Assembly (NCBI RefSeq): GCF_010093535.1
Contig: NW_022985190.1
Coordinates: 135,678-199,677 of the forward strand
Source of the DNA: Lindgomyces ingoldianus
Taxonomy: Eukaryota > Ascomycota > Dothideomycetes > Pleosporales > Lindgomycetaceae
Direction: 5' to 3'
Length of the DNA stretch: 64,000 nucleotides
The notes below the pieces were generated by a model. The model was not told where the DNA came from. It made no database searches and worked only from the letters and a program-made list of their open reading frames with translations. Shown piece by piece: positions 1 to 10,234 of this stretch (position 1 is its first letter; each line of letters opens with the position of its first letter). Position numbers and translations under genes: made by a program.

Positions 1-1401
1 TATTTATTATAGAAATAGTTATGTGCAGCTTATAATCTAATTATATTAGCTACTTATTATAAGATTATAAACACTATTCTTTATATAGTAAGTATATTAT
101 TATAAGGTTAATCTATTAACTCTAGTAAAAAAAGCGTTAGTAGGTGTAGTGCTAGAGTAAACTGCTACTACACTAACTTATATCTATCTAGAAAATAAAC
201 TAACTATTTAAACCTAGTAAACTAAAAGTAACTCTACTAACTCTACTTAATGCTTTTAAAGTCTACTCTAATTAGTCTAAAAAAAATACTAATAATTATT
301 AAGCCTATGCTTACACTTTTTAAAGAATTTCCTTTTTTTTAGTGTACTTTTTATAGGGACAGTTATATTAGTGTAGCCTAGATTATTTACTATAGTTTTA
401 ACTTTTTTTTTCTTAATATTACTTAACTTTAACTAGATTAAGTGTTTATTATAAAATTATTTTATAGCTAATTAAGTCTTAACTTTTTTAATAAATAAAG
501 GGTTAGAATTTAAAAAAGTGTTAGTAAAAACTTTTATATTATTAGCAGCTATAAACTTTTTATTATTAGTATCTTCTAGGTTTTTATTTTCTTTAAATTA
601 ACTTTTAGCTATGTTAGTGTTATTTATAGGCCTTTTTACCTTTTTTTTATTACTATTAGCTAGGCCTTTTTTAGCATTAAAAGCTATGCTAATGTCTACT
701 ACTATGTTAAACTAGAATAACAAGGACTGCATTACTTTACTAAGTTCTATGCACTTATTTATTATAAGTTCTATTATATCTTTAATCTAGTCTTAGACCT
801 AACTAAACTAGGACTATAGTAATTTATTATTTATAAAGATTACTTTTTAAAATAACTTAATTATAATTAGTAAAGCTGTGTACATATTTTACTATATAAG
901 CTAGGCCTTAGTCCTTAGAACTTAGTAACTAAATAAGTTAATTATAAAGGCTATAACTAAATTATAAAGAATAGTAGGTTTATTATAAATTAAAACTAAA
1001 GTAGCTTTTTAAAGGCTTAGATCTGCCTTAGTTAAAGCTAATCTAGGCCTTTTTAGTATTAGAGTAGATGTTAGCACAGCTAGACTCTTTTATAGAGTAG
1101 GGATACTCTTTAAAGAGGTAGTAATATTTTTAGGCATTACTTTTTTTTTTTTTAGCTAATAGACTTTATTTTATTTAATAAATTTAGTTTAATCTACTAA
1201 TATATATTAGTATCTAAGTATATTTTATTTAAAAAGAGAATAACTTACTTTAAAAATTATAACTTTTGCCTTTTATACTATAGTAATAATTTACATAACT
1301 ATAGCTAAAATAGTTAGAGATATATATATAGTAAATAAACTTGCTATTTTTCTTTAAGCATTTTTAGTAAGAATTTTATAAGATCTAACTTACTATAAAG
1401 G
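1..1401. repeat. AT-rich, RIP-like degraded repeat DNA
   Basis: No gene is visible. The block is extremely AT-rich, dense in TAG/CTA/TTA triplets with CpG nearly absent, as in the mutated elements elsewhere in the window. It is interrupted by E1 and resumes at 7077, so one older repeat probably spans both sides. I could not recognise the original element. Confidence 0.7.
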
Positions 1402-1406
1402 CTACT

Positions 1407-1724
1407 TGTCACGATTATGCACGAGTAAGGTTATAGAGCTTCGCGGAGGTCTAGTTCAATTACTACGTGAGGTATCATGGTAGGTACAAGACGTTGTGTG
1501 AGGAACAGGAAAGTTCAGGAGGAAATTAGCAATTAAATACTCAGCTCAGAAGTCCAAGCGCTTCGGGTATGAATCGAGCCTGTTCCGGGTTCAGTTAGTG
1601 TTGAGGCGGTTCGTGCTTAAGTTCATGTCCGTGTCGTGTCGTGTTCGTGTCGGACGTGCACCGATAATACTCCGGTACGCATCCGATACGGTTATGTCTG
1701 GGATCCGGGGAGGATACCGTGACA
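1407..1724 (-). repeat. E1 3' LTR
   Basis: 318 bp, TGTCAC...GTGACA. It differs from the partner LTR at only three sites, each a CpG in one copy and CpA/TpG in the other. It lies next to the polypurine tract, so it is the 3' LTR of the minus-strand element. Confidence 0.95.
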
Positions 1725-1727
1725 GTA

Positions 1728-1738
1728 CCCCCCCTCTT
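1728..1738 (-). other. E1 polypurine tract
   Basis: CCCCCCCTCTT on the plus strand reads as an A/G-rich tract on the element strand. It starts three bases inside the 3' LTR, the expected position for the plus-strand DNA primer. Confidence 0.8.
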
Positions 1739-1755
1739 ATTAGGAAGGGAATCCT

Positions 1756-4700
1756 TCACATTGGTGGTTCCGGCATCGGGTCGTCTTCGTCGGGGTACGG
1801 GTTCGGTTCGGATGGGTATCGGGCGTGGAATCGGGTTACCGCAGAGTTCTCTCGCAGGGCTTCTGCGGGTTCCCACGACAGTTCGTCGTATCCGGTCCAT
1901 TTCGTAAGGTATTCGTAGGTACGTTTCTTCTTGTTGAACCGGATCTGTTCGACGTCTTCCACGACGTATTCTAGTTCGTCGTTTATAATGACGGGTTCAG
2001 GTGGCGGGTTCAGCTGTCCAGGTAGATAGTCGGATTCGGGGGCTGCTCGGCGCAGCAACGATACGTGGAACACAGGGTGTATCTTCATGCTGTCAGGTAG
2101 GATCAATCGGTAAGCGTGCGATGAGACCATATAGGCCACCGTAAAGGGGCCGAGGTTCTTCCAATCAAGTTTCTTTGATTGTCGGTTTGTTCGGATATTT
2201 CTGGCGTCCAGCCAGACCTTCTCGCCAGCTGCATACGCAGGGGCGGGGGTTCGGGATCGGTTCGCGTACTCTCGTTGAAGAGCTTGAGCCCATGTGAGCT
2301 CTTCACGAACGTATTCGGATATGTTTCGGATCTTGTCAATAAGTCTGTTCGCGTCTGTTACTTGTACAGATTGATAAGTCGGTCGGGGGGTATTCGAAGG
2401 TGGTTCGAATCCCATTCGGGGGTGGTATCCGTGGTTTGCTAAGAACGGGGATACTCGCGTCAATTCAGATGTTGTGTTATTGGCTTCGAACTGTGCCGTA
2501 GCCAACCATTTTACCCAGTCGTCCTGCTGGTAGTTTGTGTACGCTCGTAGGACTTGTTCCATTACAGCGTTCGCGTTCTCAGTCTGGCCGTCAGTCTCTG
2601 GGTGAAAAGCCGTAGATAGATGGGGGACGATTCGGAGCTGTTTACAGAGTTCGTCCCAGAAGGCTGAGACAAACTGCGTACCTCTGTCTAATATGATCGT
2701 GTCAGGCAGGCCATGGTGAACCCATACGTATCGGTAGAATAACTGGGCCATATCGGGGGCAGTTATGGAGGAACATGGTATTAGGTGTCAATACTTAGTC
2801 AAGCGATCGACAACTACCATGATATTCGTGTACCCTTCGGATAGGGGTAGGTCTACGACGAAATCGATTGATATGTCTTTCCAAGCTCGTTCAGGGATCG
2901 GGAGCGGTTTAAGCAGGCCATTGTACCTTTCTCGAGAGGCCTTTGCTTTACAGCAAGTATGGCAACATGATACGTATCGGCGTACAGTATGGAACATGCG
3001 GGGCCAGTAGTACTCTCTCTGTAGTAGGTCGAGAGTCTTTCCTCTGCCTGGGTGTCCTCCAACAGGCGAGTCGTGTACGATTCGGAGTAGTTTAATTCTC
3101 AGTTCGTCAGAATCAGGGATTACGAGTCGGTTACGGTAATACAGCTTGCCATTTCGGTTTTCGCAGTCAGCTAGTGTTACCTTCTTTGACCGACCGGCGC
3201 CGTTTCGGAGCAGGTCTAAGGTTTCTTGGATAAATTCGTCGTTCGGATACTCGTCAGCAATAATCTGATCAATCGTCCGATCTGTTTCGTTCAGGTTGAG
3301 GTCCGAAAATAGCTCGGGTCGGAGCAGAGTTTGGTGTCGGGCCTTTCGCGCTTCTTCCTGAGCAGGGACGTCTTGGGATCGCCTTGTAAGGGCATCCGGT
3401 TTCCCTCCGTCTCGACCGGGACGATAAGTAATCTTGAAATTGAAACGGGACAGGTATTCAGACCAACGGGCTTGTCGGTGGCTGAGTTGTTTCGTAGTTG
3501 CGAAGTACTGCAAGTTCTTGTGGTCAGATAGGACCCGTATCGGATGCGCTGCACCTTCCAGTTCGGGTCGCCATTGTTCAAAGCAGCGTACTATGGCGAG
3601 CAATTCCTTGTCGTAGATCTCATAATTGCCTTCTGCGGGACTCATTCTTTTCGAGAAGTATGCGATAGGCCTAATAGTCCCGTCCGGCTCAGTCTGGGAG
3701 AGAACTCCTGCTACTACGTAGTCTGAGGCATCGGCTTCTACGAGTATCGGTAGTTCGGGGTTGAAGTGGCGGAGTATCGGGGCTTCAGTAAAGGCTTTCT
3801 TCAGCTGGTCGAAGGACTGTTAGCAATTCAGGTCAAAGTCGAATCAGACCCCTTTCTTGGTGAGTGCAATCATAGGGCTTACTAGCTGCGAGAAGTTGTC
3901 AATAAATCGTCGGTAGAAGTTAGCAAATCCTACAAAGGCTCGAACGTCCTTCACGTCCTTTGGGTATTGCCAATCTAGCACAGTCTGAACCTTAACGGGG
4001 TCCATTCAGATGCCATCTGTAGAGATCACATATCCTAAATACGTGACCTTTGATTGGTGGAACTCGCATTTGTCTACGTCGAGTTGCAGACCTGCTTCTT
4101 CCATAGCCTTTAGCACCAGGCGTACATGCCGTTTGTGCTCCGAAAGGCTATCGCTGTAGATCAGAATATCGTCAATATACGCAGTGCAGAACACGTCTAG
4201 GTAGGGTCAGAGCAAGTCGTTTACAAAATGTTGAAAAGTACTAGGCGCGTTGGCTAAGCCGAAGGGCATCACCAGGTACTCAAATAGTCCGTATCAGGTC
4301 CAAAACGCTGTTAGCCACTCGTCGCCCTTTGCTATCCTTAGCTTGTTAAAGGCAGCAATAATATCTAACTTTGTAAAATACTTTGCTTTGCTTAGTCAGC
4401 TCAGGGTTTCCTGTAAGAGGGGAATCAGGTATCAGTTCTTAATAGTAACAGCGTTCAGTCCTCAGTAGTCAACGCAGAATCAGAGCCCACCCCCAGGTTT
4501 CTTTACAAATAGTACAGGTAACGCCACTGGTGAGGAGCTAGCTCGAATAAACCCTTTCTCTAGGTTCTCGTCAAGGTATTTTCAGAGCACTTTCAATTTG
4601 TTTAGCGACATCCCATACAGTGGCCCATAACCAGGTTGTTTGCCAGGCTCAAGGGTTATCTGGTGATCGTACGGACGTCGTATCGGAAGCTTATCAGACT

Positions 4701-5430
4701 CGTCTCAGGAGAAGACATGCAACAGGTCGTAGTAGTCTCGAGGGACTATCGTCCTCAGGTCAGTGTGTTTTCGGGGAGCTAAAGCTCGGTCTATATCGGA
4801 AATCGTGACTGCGTAGATTTCGTGATCCGGTCGTCGAGCTAGGGTCACAAACGGGGCAGGTCCTATGTGGCAGATGTCCATCTGCTGTTCGAGTCCCGGT
4901 TCGTGTCCGAATTGGGTAGGTAGAGGTTCCTCAAAGGCTTCCTCTTCTTTAGGTTCAGGCAGTTGTTGAATCATTTTGCGTAGCCCATCTCAGTGAGAGG
5001 CCCAGCTTGTTAGCCTTGCTTAGGTAGTTCTTCTTCAGGTTATTAGGGAGTAGGTCTGGAGACCTTCCGTATCAAGTGCTATTCAGGTGTTGTTCAGATG
5101 TAAGCGTAAGCATACGTCTCAGCATCAGGAAGAGTTAAAGTTTAGAACTTGCTCTTAGTAATTAAAGGCAACCTTGTGCCAATACAGCCATGGTTGTCCT
5201 AGGATTAGGTCATGACGTCCCGTGTTTGTTACATAGAGTTTAATCTGCTCCTTGTGGTGTCAGTAGGTAATCGTAACAGTTGTGGTACAGGAGATAGAAC
5301 CTCCTTCAAGTTGTTTTCCATTAAATCCAGTCAGGTAAATCGTTCAGGTAAGCGGTGTCAATCAGAGATTCAGTTTGCGCGCCAGTTCTCTGTTAATGTA
5401 ACCTATGCCGTTCGCTCCTAAGTCAATAAG
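1756..5430 (-). pseudogene. E1 pol: protease, RT, RNase H, integrase, chromodomain
   Basis: Broken Gypsy polyprotein read on the minus strand. Visible parts are: a protease-to-RT linker at about 4705-4974; RT with intact active-site YIDD at 4168-4179; an RNase H segment at about 3400-3740; an integrase His/Cys zinc region at about 2920-3080; first catalytic Asp at 2863-2865; second Asp at 2686-2688; Glu at 2578-2580, exactly 35 residues after that Asp; a GPY/F-like region at about 2050-2150; and a chromodomain at about 1850-1985 with a KWTGY core. The last two open segments (2788-3645 and 1756-2751) are in one frame, separated by a TGA where CGA is the simplest precursor. Other stops (TGA, TAA) lie in RT and the protease region. 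Pol would make cDNA and insert it; the chromodomain in relatives directs integration to heterochromatin. Protease edges are approximate. Confidence 0.92.
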
Positions 5431-5729
5431 AGCCCGTATCGGGGCCGATACAGTTCCTTGTCGTAAACATACAGGAATATTAACTTGGTACTTCCAGTCG
5501 TCAGTAGGGGACTTAGCCCATAGGTCGGCAGAGATCTGGTGTCGAATCGGTCCCGGGGGGCGACTTAGCCCCGGGACGAGCCTTTTTGCAGGCTCCCACT
5601 GCTATGGCTGCGGCTACGTCAAGAGTGGCGAGGGGGATCAGGGCTCAAATACAAGTCAGAGCCCTTGCGGGAACAAGATCAGGACGGCGAGGATCTTTGA
5701 CGAGTACTAGCAGCGCTACTCGCGCGGAC

Positions 5730-6725
5730 TTAAGGAAGGGGAACGGAGCAGTTTCGGGAGATATGACCATGCTTGCCGCACTTGAAACATTGACCTTTCT
5801 TCCTGCGATCTTCACGCTCTCTGGAACCAACTGGAGCATAATTCGAATCAATTTCCATCGCGTTAGGGTCCTTATTCGCAACTGCGCTGGTTCGGGGGCG
5901 TATCGGGGCTTGTACGGGGAGGAACCTCATGTTATTATCGTAGGTAGCAATTAGGTTCGCATACGCGTTAAGGTCGTTCGGGAGGGGTTCTCCTACCATA
6001 GCGCGTTGCAGTTCAGTTGAGAGGGAGTTACGTAGGGCTGCGATTAGACCTATCTCATTCAGGCCTGTATCAGATGCGAGTCAGCGGAACTCAGCAAAGT
6101 GTGAGGTAAAGCTTTTCCTTCCTTGTCGTAGGGTGTTTAGGCGACTTAGGGCCGTTAACTCTTTGTTTAGGTCTCCGTAGGTTGCTTGCAGGAACGCCAC
6201 AAATTAGTCTAGGTTAACAATATCCTTATCCATCAGTGAGTCAATCAAGGCTGTTACGTCGCGGTCAAGTCGAGAGTGGGCATATAGTAACTGGGAGCGT
6301 TCAGAGGGGAATCAGTCTGCGTTTCCTTCAAGTTTGTATCGGAGCTTGCGTAGGAAGGAAGGTAGGTCTTTCCGTTTTCCGTTAAACAGCAGGGGATCAG
6401 GGAGTCGGTCAGATTTCATTACCAGGTCAGAGGGGTTACAGGTCGTAGGCGGCGTTAGGCGGGAGGGAGTTAAGCCATCTCCAGACTTCTGGGTGGGCTT
6501 TAAGGCTGGTAAGTTCTCAGTTCCTACTACTATGACAGGAGTCAAGGCAGAAACAGACTGCTTAATAGCGCAAAGCTGTTCTTCAAAGTCCTTTCAAAGA
6601 GCTTCAAAGCTTACAACGTGGCGGCTTTCCTGTAGAGCAAGCGCTTCTTAGAAGGCTTCTTAGCTTGCTCTAATAGCTTAGAGTTGTGCAAGTACCAAGC
6701 TTATCAGATCAGATTCAGAGGCCAT
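5730..6725 (-). pseudogene. E1 gag with CCHC zinc knuckle
   Basis: Gag starts at an ATG (6723-6725) 29 bases inside the 5' LTR, beginning MASESDLI. It contains a conserved capsid-like stretch and ends with a nucleocapsid knuckle CX2CX4HX4C (CFKCGKHGHISRNC) at 5748-5789. Several in-frame stops (TAA/TGA) break it, the first about 15 codons in; all could arise from C-to-T change. Basic, Ser/Arg-rich sequence continues past 5730 toward the protease, so the true gag boundary is uncertain. Gag would form the cytoplasmic particle in which reverse transcription occurs. Confidence 0.85.
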
Positions 6726-6742
6726 TCTTGGCTAGGGTTTTG

Positions 6743-6751
6743 ACACAACGT
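6743..6751 (-). other. E1 primer-binding site, probable self-priming
   Basis: On the element strand, ACGTTGTGT begins two bases after the 5' LTR. It lacks the TGG expected for a tRNA 3' end. Its exact complement ACACAACGT lies in each LTR (1491-1499 and 6838-6846) about 40 bp downstream of a TATTTAA box, where the transcript 5' end should be. This is the Tf1-type arrangement in which the mRNA 5' end folds back as the primer. Self-priming is inferred from complementarity only. Confidence 0.65.
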
Positions 6752-6753
6752 AA

Positions 6754-7071
6754 TGTCACGATTATGCACAAGTAAGGTTATAGAGCTTCGCGGAGGTCTA
6801 GTTCAATTACTACGTGAGGTATCATGGTAGGTACAAGACGTTGTGTGAGGAACAGGAAAGTTCAGGAGGAAATTAGCAATTAAATACTCAGCTCAGAAGT
6901 CCAAGCGCTTCAGGTATGAATCGAGCCTGTTCCGGGTTCAGTTAGTGTTGAGGCGGTTCGTGCTTAAGTTCATGTCCGTGTCGTGTCGTGTTCGTGTCGG
7001 ACGTGCACCGATAATACTCCGGTACGCGTCCGATACGGTTATGTCTGGGATCCGGGGAGGATACCGTGACA
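6754..7071 (-). repeat. E1 5' LTR with TATA-like box
   Basis: 318 bp. On the element strand it has a TATTTAATT box, then CACACAACGTCTTG about 40 bp later as a likely transcript start. It lies next to the PBS, so it is the promoter-bearing 5' LTR. Confidence 0.92.
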
Positions 7072-7076
7072 CTACT

Positions 7077-8440
7077 AGTGCCTTAGCTGCTTTAGAGTGT
7101 GTAACTTTAATTAAAACTAAGTTAAAGCTATTCTAAAAAAGATTAACTTATATACACACTATAATAATTTAATTTATTTACATTTTAACTAACTTTAAAT
7201 AAGCTGTTATAACTTTTATGTTTAAATTTTTTATAAACTTAGAGTTTATTAGGCGCTTAAAGAGTCTTATTATCTTTACAGTAGTCTAGACCTCTTTATA
7301 TAGCAGCTTTAAATTAATAATTTTATATAAATTAGTGTTCTTTATAAAAAAGTTAAACTGCTTAAATTTACTACTTAAAAGTTTAAGCTAAAGTATAATT
7401 TTTTTTTTTTTTTTACTTTTAGTTAGCTTTAACTTAGCTTTAGCTAGATCTATTTAATAAAGTAAAATAATTAGAGTTAGAGCAGGCAAGGCCTAACCTA
7501 TGCTATATCTGTAATGTCTATACTAGGAATATAGTAGCATAAACTGCTGCTAGAAAGGGTACAGTCTGCCTAGAGCAAACAGAGGTGCTTTATGTTAAGG
7601 CTACTAAGTGTTCTAGTACAGACCCTAAGCCTACAGATATTAACCCTAGGCCTGCAAATATAGACCTTGCAGTGGTAGATATAGTCTACAACTTAGCTAA
7701 TAGGTAAATTGCTACTAATATTCTCTATAGCTAGATATAAGTTAAATATAAGTAAAAGTAGGCTATAAAAAAATATTATTAGTCTAATTTTTTTTTAAGT
7801 TATATTAATTTAGATTAATCTAGATTTACTTATACTTTTACTATACTATTACTAGCTCTAATCTTAGCTGCCCTACAAGCTGTACAGTCTAGTCTAGCTA
7901 AAGGCGCGGGCGGGCACTGTCTAGTTTAGTCCTGCCTGTAATGCTATTAGACTTAGGTAAGACTGCGTGTCTTCTAGTTAGAACATATTAGGCATAAAAA
8001 GCAAAAAAGTAGGTCCTAATAACATGTTATTTAATAAAGTAGGTTTATTATTATTTAGCGCCTTTATTTTTCTTAATTAGCCTTAGATTATAACATATGT
8101 AAGGTAAAACTTACTATTACTATTAGCACTAGCCTTTTTAGCTAAGAGGTTTTAGCTTTTAGTTAGGCCTTTACCTTAAAAATTAATAATAACCTTAGTA
8201 TTAATTTTTAGTAATAAAGGCTTATTATTAAGTTATAACTAGTTATTATTTAGTGTTATTATAGCATTATTAGATGTAATCTACTATGTTAGAAGTAAGT
8301 AAAGAGTGTTAGAGGCTGTTCTAATTAAATTTTAACCTAAAACATGCAGATAGAGTAAGATATATACCTATAGTGTCCTTAGCAGTTTAGGATTAGCTAG
8401 TAAGGTCGCACTGCCCTAGTTAGGTGGGTTGGTGGGCGTG
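7077..8440. repeat. AT-rich degraded repeat, continues from left of E1
   Basis: Same mutated texture as 1-1401, with the boundary to GC-balanced DNA near 8400-8450. A plus-strand frame at about 7467-7706 has a single internal stop over about 80 codons and contains CYICN, KGTVC and KATKC. It may be a remnant of the host element's protein. I do not recognise it. Confidence 0.6.
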
Positions 8441-8605
8441 GCAGGAGGAGATGTGAAGCTGGGTTGGTTAGATTGTTTATTGTGGCGGCCGTGCGCGTAA
8501 GCGAGCTGTTACGTAATCATTCCTAATTAGGACTAGCCCCCTTCTTCCTGGAAAGGAAGGCTAATCTGCTCGTCCCACCTAAACAACAGATATGAAGAAG
8601 CGGAT

Positions 8606-9157
8606 GTGCGAGCTCCGAATGGAGAAGACATCTGTCACTACGGCCCATATGGAGGTCCTGTCCCGCCGTCGTTCGTACCCCTCGATGACGTGGATCTTAA
8701 TCCGATTGAGGCTCTACTGGCGTATAGGCTCCTAAATCCTTTCCTTGACTTTGTTGGAAGCCCGATAAAGAAGGCAATGAAGAGCCTCCTAGCAAAGCTG
8801 GGCCTGATAACGAATTCAGCACCCGATGTTAGAAGTCAAGAGAGTACTGGAGGAGGGGTTATTGCGGCTGTTGCCAAGGCTATAACCCTGGCATTCTGTA
8901 CCTTGCAGCTTGCTGCGGCTATTGGGACGTTGGATGCTATCGATGGCTCCCAAACTCGACTGACTGTTATGACGATTTTCGCCCTGGTTTTCTCCTCGAC
9001 CTGTAATTTCTTCGGAAAGGACTCACTCCCAATCTATTCTCTAAACGCAGCGTAAGACTTCAAAATACATTCGAGTCGACGGGCGCTGATTCAAACTAGT
9101 TTCTTCCAGGCGATGATAATTTTTGTCGGAACGAGTGACCACCGAGGTTCAAATTGA
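8606..9157 (+). CDS. DUF6594-like membrane protein, 5'-partial
   Basis: Two exons, 8606-9051 and 9100-9157. The intron 9052-9099 (48 bp) has donor GTAAGA, branch CTGAT and acceptor CTAG, and joins in frame to end ...NAAFFQAMIIFVGTS before a TGA. That tail, after two hydrophobic helices (about residues 92-115 and 122-140 from 8606), matches the C-terminal three-helix layout of fungal DUF6594 proteins, whose last helix ends in a VVFVGT-like motif. The N-terminal half of the family is missing. The frame is open upstream to 8537 but has no ATG, so the start is uncertain: either an unseen upstream exon exists or the gene was truncated at the AT-rich boundary. Function of DUF6594 is unknown. A second member lies at 16496. 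Confidence 0.55.
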
Positions 9158-9222
9158 GGGTAAAGTCGTCGGGGTGTGTGAGAAGAAGAATGTAGCTCTT
9201 GTTCAATGCTCATTCGGTTCGC

Positions 9223-9471
9223 TTATCCCGTGTCGGCTTCCGTTGGCGTATCAAAGCATTTCCTAATCCGTTCAAGACAAAGTTGATGTAGAAAGCATTG
9301 TTCAATTTCTATTCCAAGTTCACGAACACCCTTGGCCGTCAGATTTTTCATCGATCGCTTCTCCAATTTCGCTATTCTTAGGTATATGCGAGAGACGCTA
9401 ATATCGACTAAAGAAGAGTTAGTCATCTTTATAGGAATGCTAATGGCTGGACAGACAGAGTATTCGACCAA
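9223..9471 (-). CDS. Hypothetical small protein or exon
   Basis: An 82-codon open frame with ordinary residue composition and a hydrophilic middle (RIAKLEKRSMKNL). No ATG is at the 5' edge, but TATATAG just upstream could be a splice acceptor, so this may be the last exon of a minus-strand gene. No family recognised. It lies between the DUF6594 fragment and the next small gene. Confidence 0.22.
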   Translation of the reverse strand: MVEYSVCPAISIPIKMTNSSLVDISVSRIYLRIAKLEKRSMKNLTAKGVRELGIEIEQCFLHQLCLERIRKCFDTPTEADTG

Positions 9472-9883
9472 CCTATATACACCCCTCGCTAGGCCATGTC
9501 CGTTCTTCTGACACTAGTCAGCAATTGTGCTCTGGTTCCGTTTCCACCTTGCGCGCACCCGCTGTTCCATATCTGGTACAAATAAGCTGATACAACAATA
9601 GATCTCTAGACGTAGGCAGTTAACTATCGAATCTGTCTCACCCCGCTGGTGGAGAGGATCTAAACATGCCGCCACACGTGATCGCCAAATTGGTCATAGC
9701 CCCGAAGAGCTCTCCTCTTGGAGTCGAAACATCCTCACCTCTACACTCCCGGATGGTCATCTATTCCCAGGATTCTGAGATACCTCGCAGAAATCTGCTG
9801 TCTGCTCGATCGTGCCATCGCTCGTGGCAATTCTCTGCGTTTAATCAGGAGTTTGCCTTTTGAGCCGTCTTCAACCTCGCGAC

Positions 9884-10234
9884 ATGTCTCCGTGCAGAGT
9901 CACACTGTTTCCTCGCACGTCGGCTCTTGCAGGAGGTACGCTATGTGGAGCTTTTATAATTGTTGCCTATTGACTAATATTGGTGTCTCATTCTATAGGA
10001 TCTAAGAGGAAAGACTCGAAAGAGGATGGTAAAGGCAAATCGTCTACTGGGCGCTCAGATGAGGTCTTAGAGAAAGACAAAGCAACGAAAGCCAAGGCTT
10101 GCAAGAACGAGGGGGACAAGAGGACAAAGAATAAGGGATTCATAATTTTAAAAATTTTCAAGGAGCGATCCGTTGTGGATGCCAGGGGTGTGGGCGATGA
10201 AAACATAGGCGGCTCAAGCGACGCGGCCCTGTAA
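9884..10234 (+). CDS. Hypothetical Lys-rich protein, two exons
   Basis: Proposed exons 9884-9935 and 9999-10234. The intron 9936-9998 (63 bp) has donor GTACGC, branch TGACTAAT and acceptor CTATAG, and restores one frame of 95 residues. The short N-terminus is hydrophobic (MSPCRVTLFPRTSALAG), perhaps a signal-like segment. The rest is very Lys/Asp/Ser rich (GSKRKDSKEDGKGK...). No domain recognised. The consistent splice signals and exact frame join support it; low complexity and short length argue for caution. Confidence 0.33.

Larger units (their letters stand above)
1407..7071 (-). mobile_element. E1: Ty3/Gypsy chromovirus, nearly complete
   Basis: A 5665-bp LTR retrotransposon on the minus strand. 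Two 318-bp LTRs differ at three positions and are flanked by the perfect 5-bp TSD CTACT (1402-1406 and 7072-7076). LTR ends are TGTCAC...GTGACA. On the minus strand the order is 5' LTR, PBS, gag with zinc knuckle, protease region, reverse transcriptase with YIDD, RNase H, zinc-binding and D,D(35)E integrase, GPY/F-like region, C-terminal chromodomain, polypurine tract, 3' LTR. That order plus the chromodomain defines a chromovirus (MAGGY/Tf1-like group). Frames are broken by scattered stops compatible with C-to-T change, so this copy looks non-autonomous. Unlike E2, its GC content is not collapsed, which suggests recent insertion. Confidence 0.95.

Noticed and set aside
1598..1918. Plus-strand frames across the E1 LTR
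   Set aside because: Antisense shadow of the chromodomain end of pol and the LTR; it recurs at 6945 only because the LTR is repeated.
2395..2420. GGTTCGAATCCCATT, resembling a tRNA B box
   Set aside because: It lies in E1 pol coding sequence, and no cloverleaf or A box is found at the right distance.
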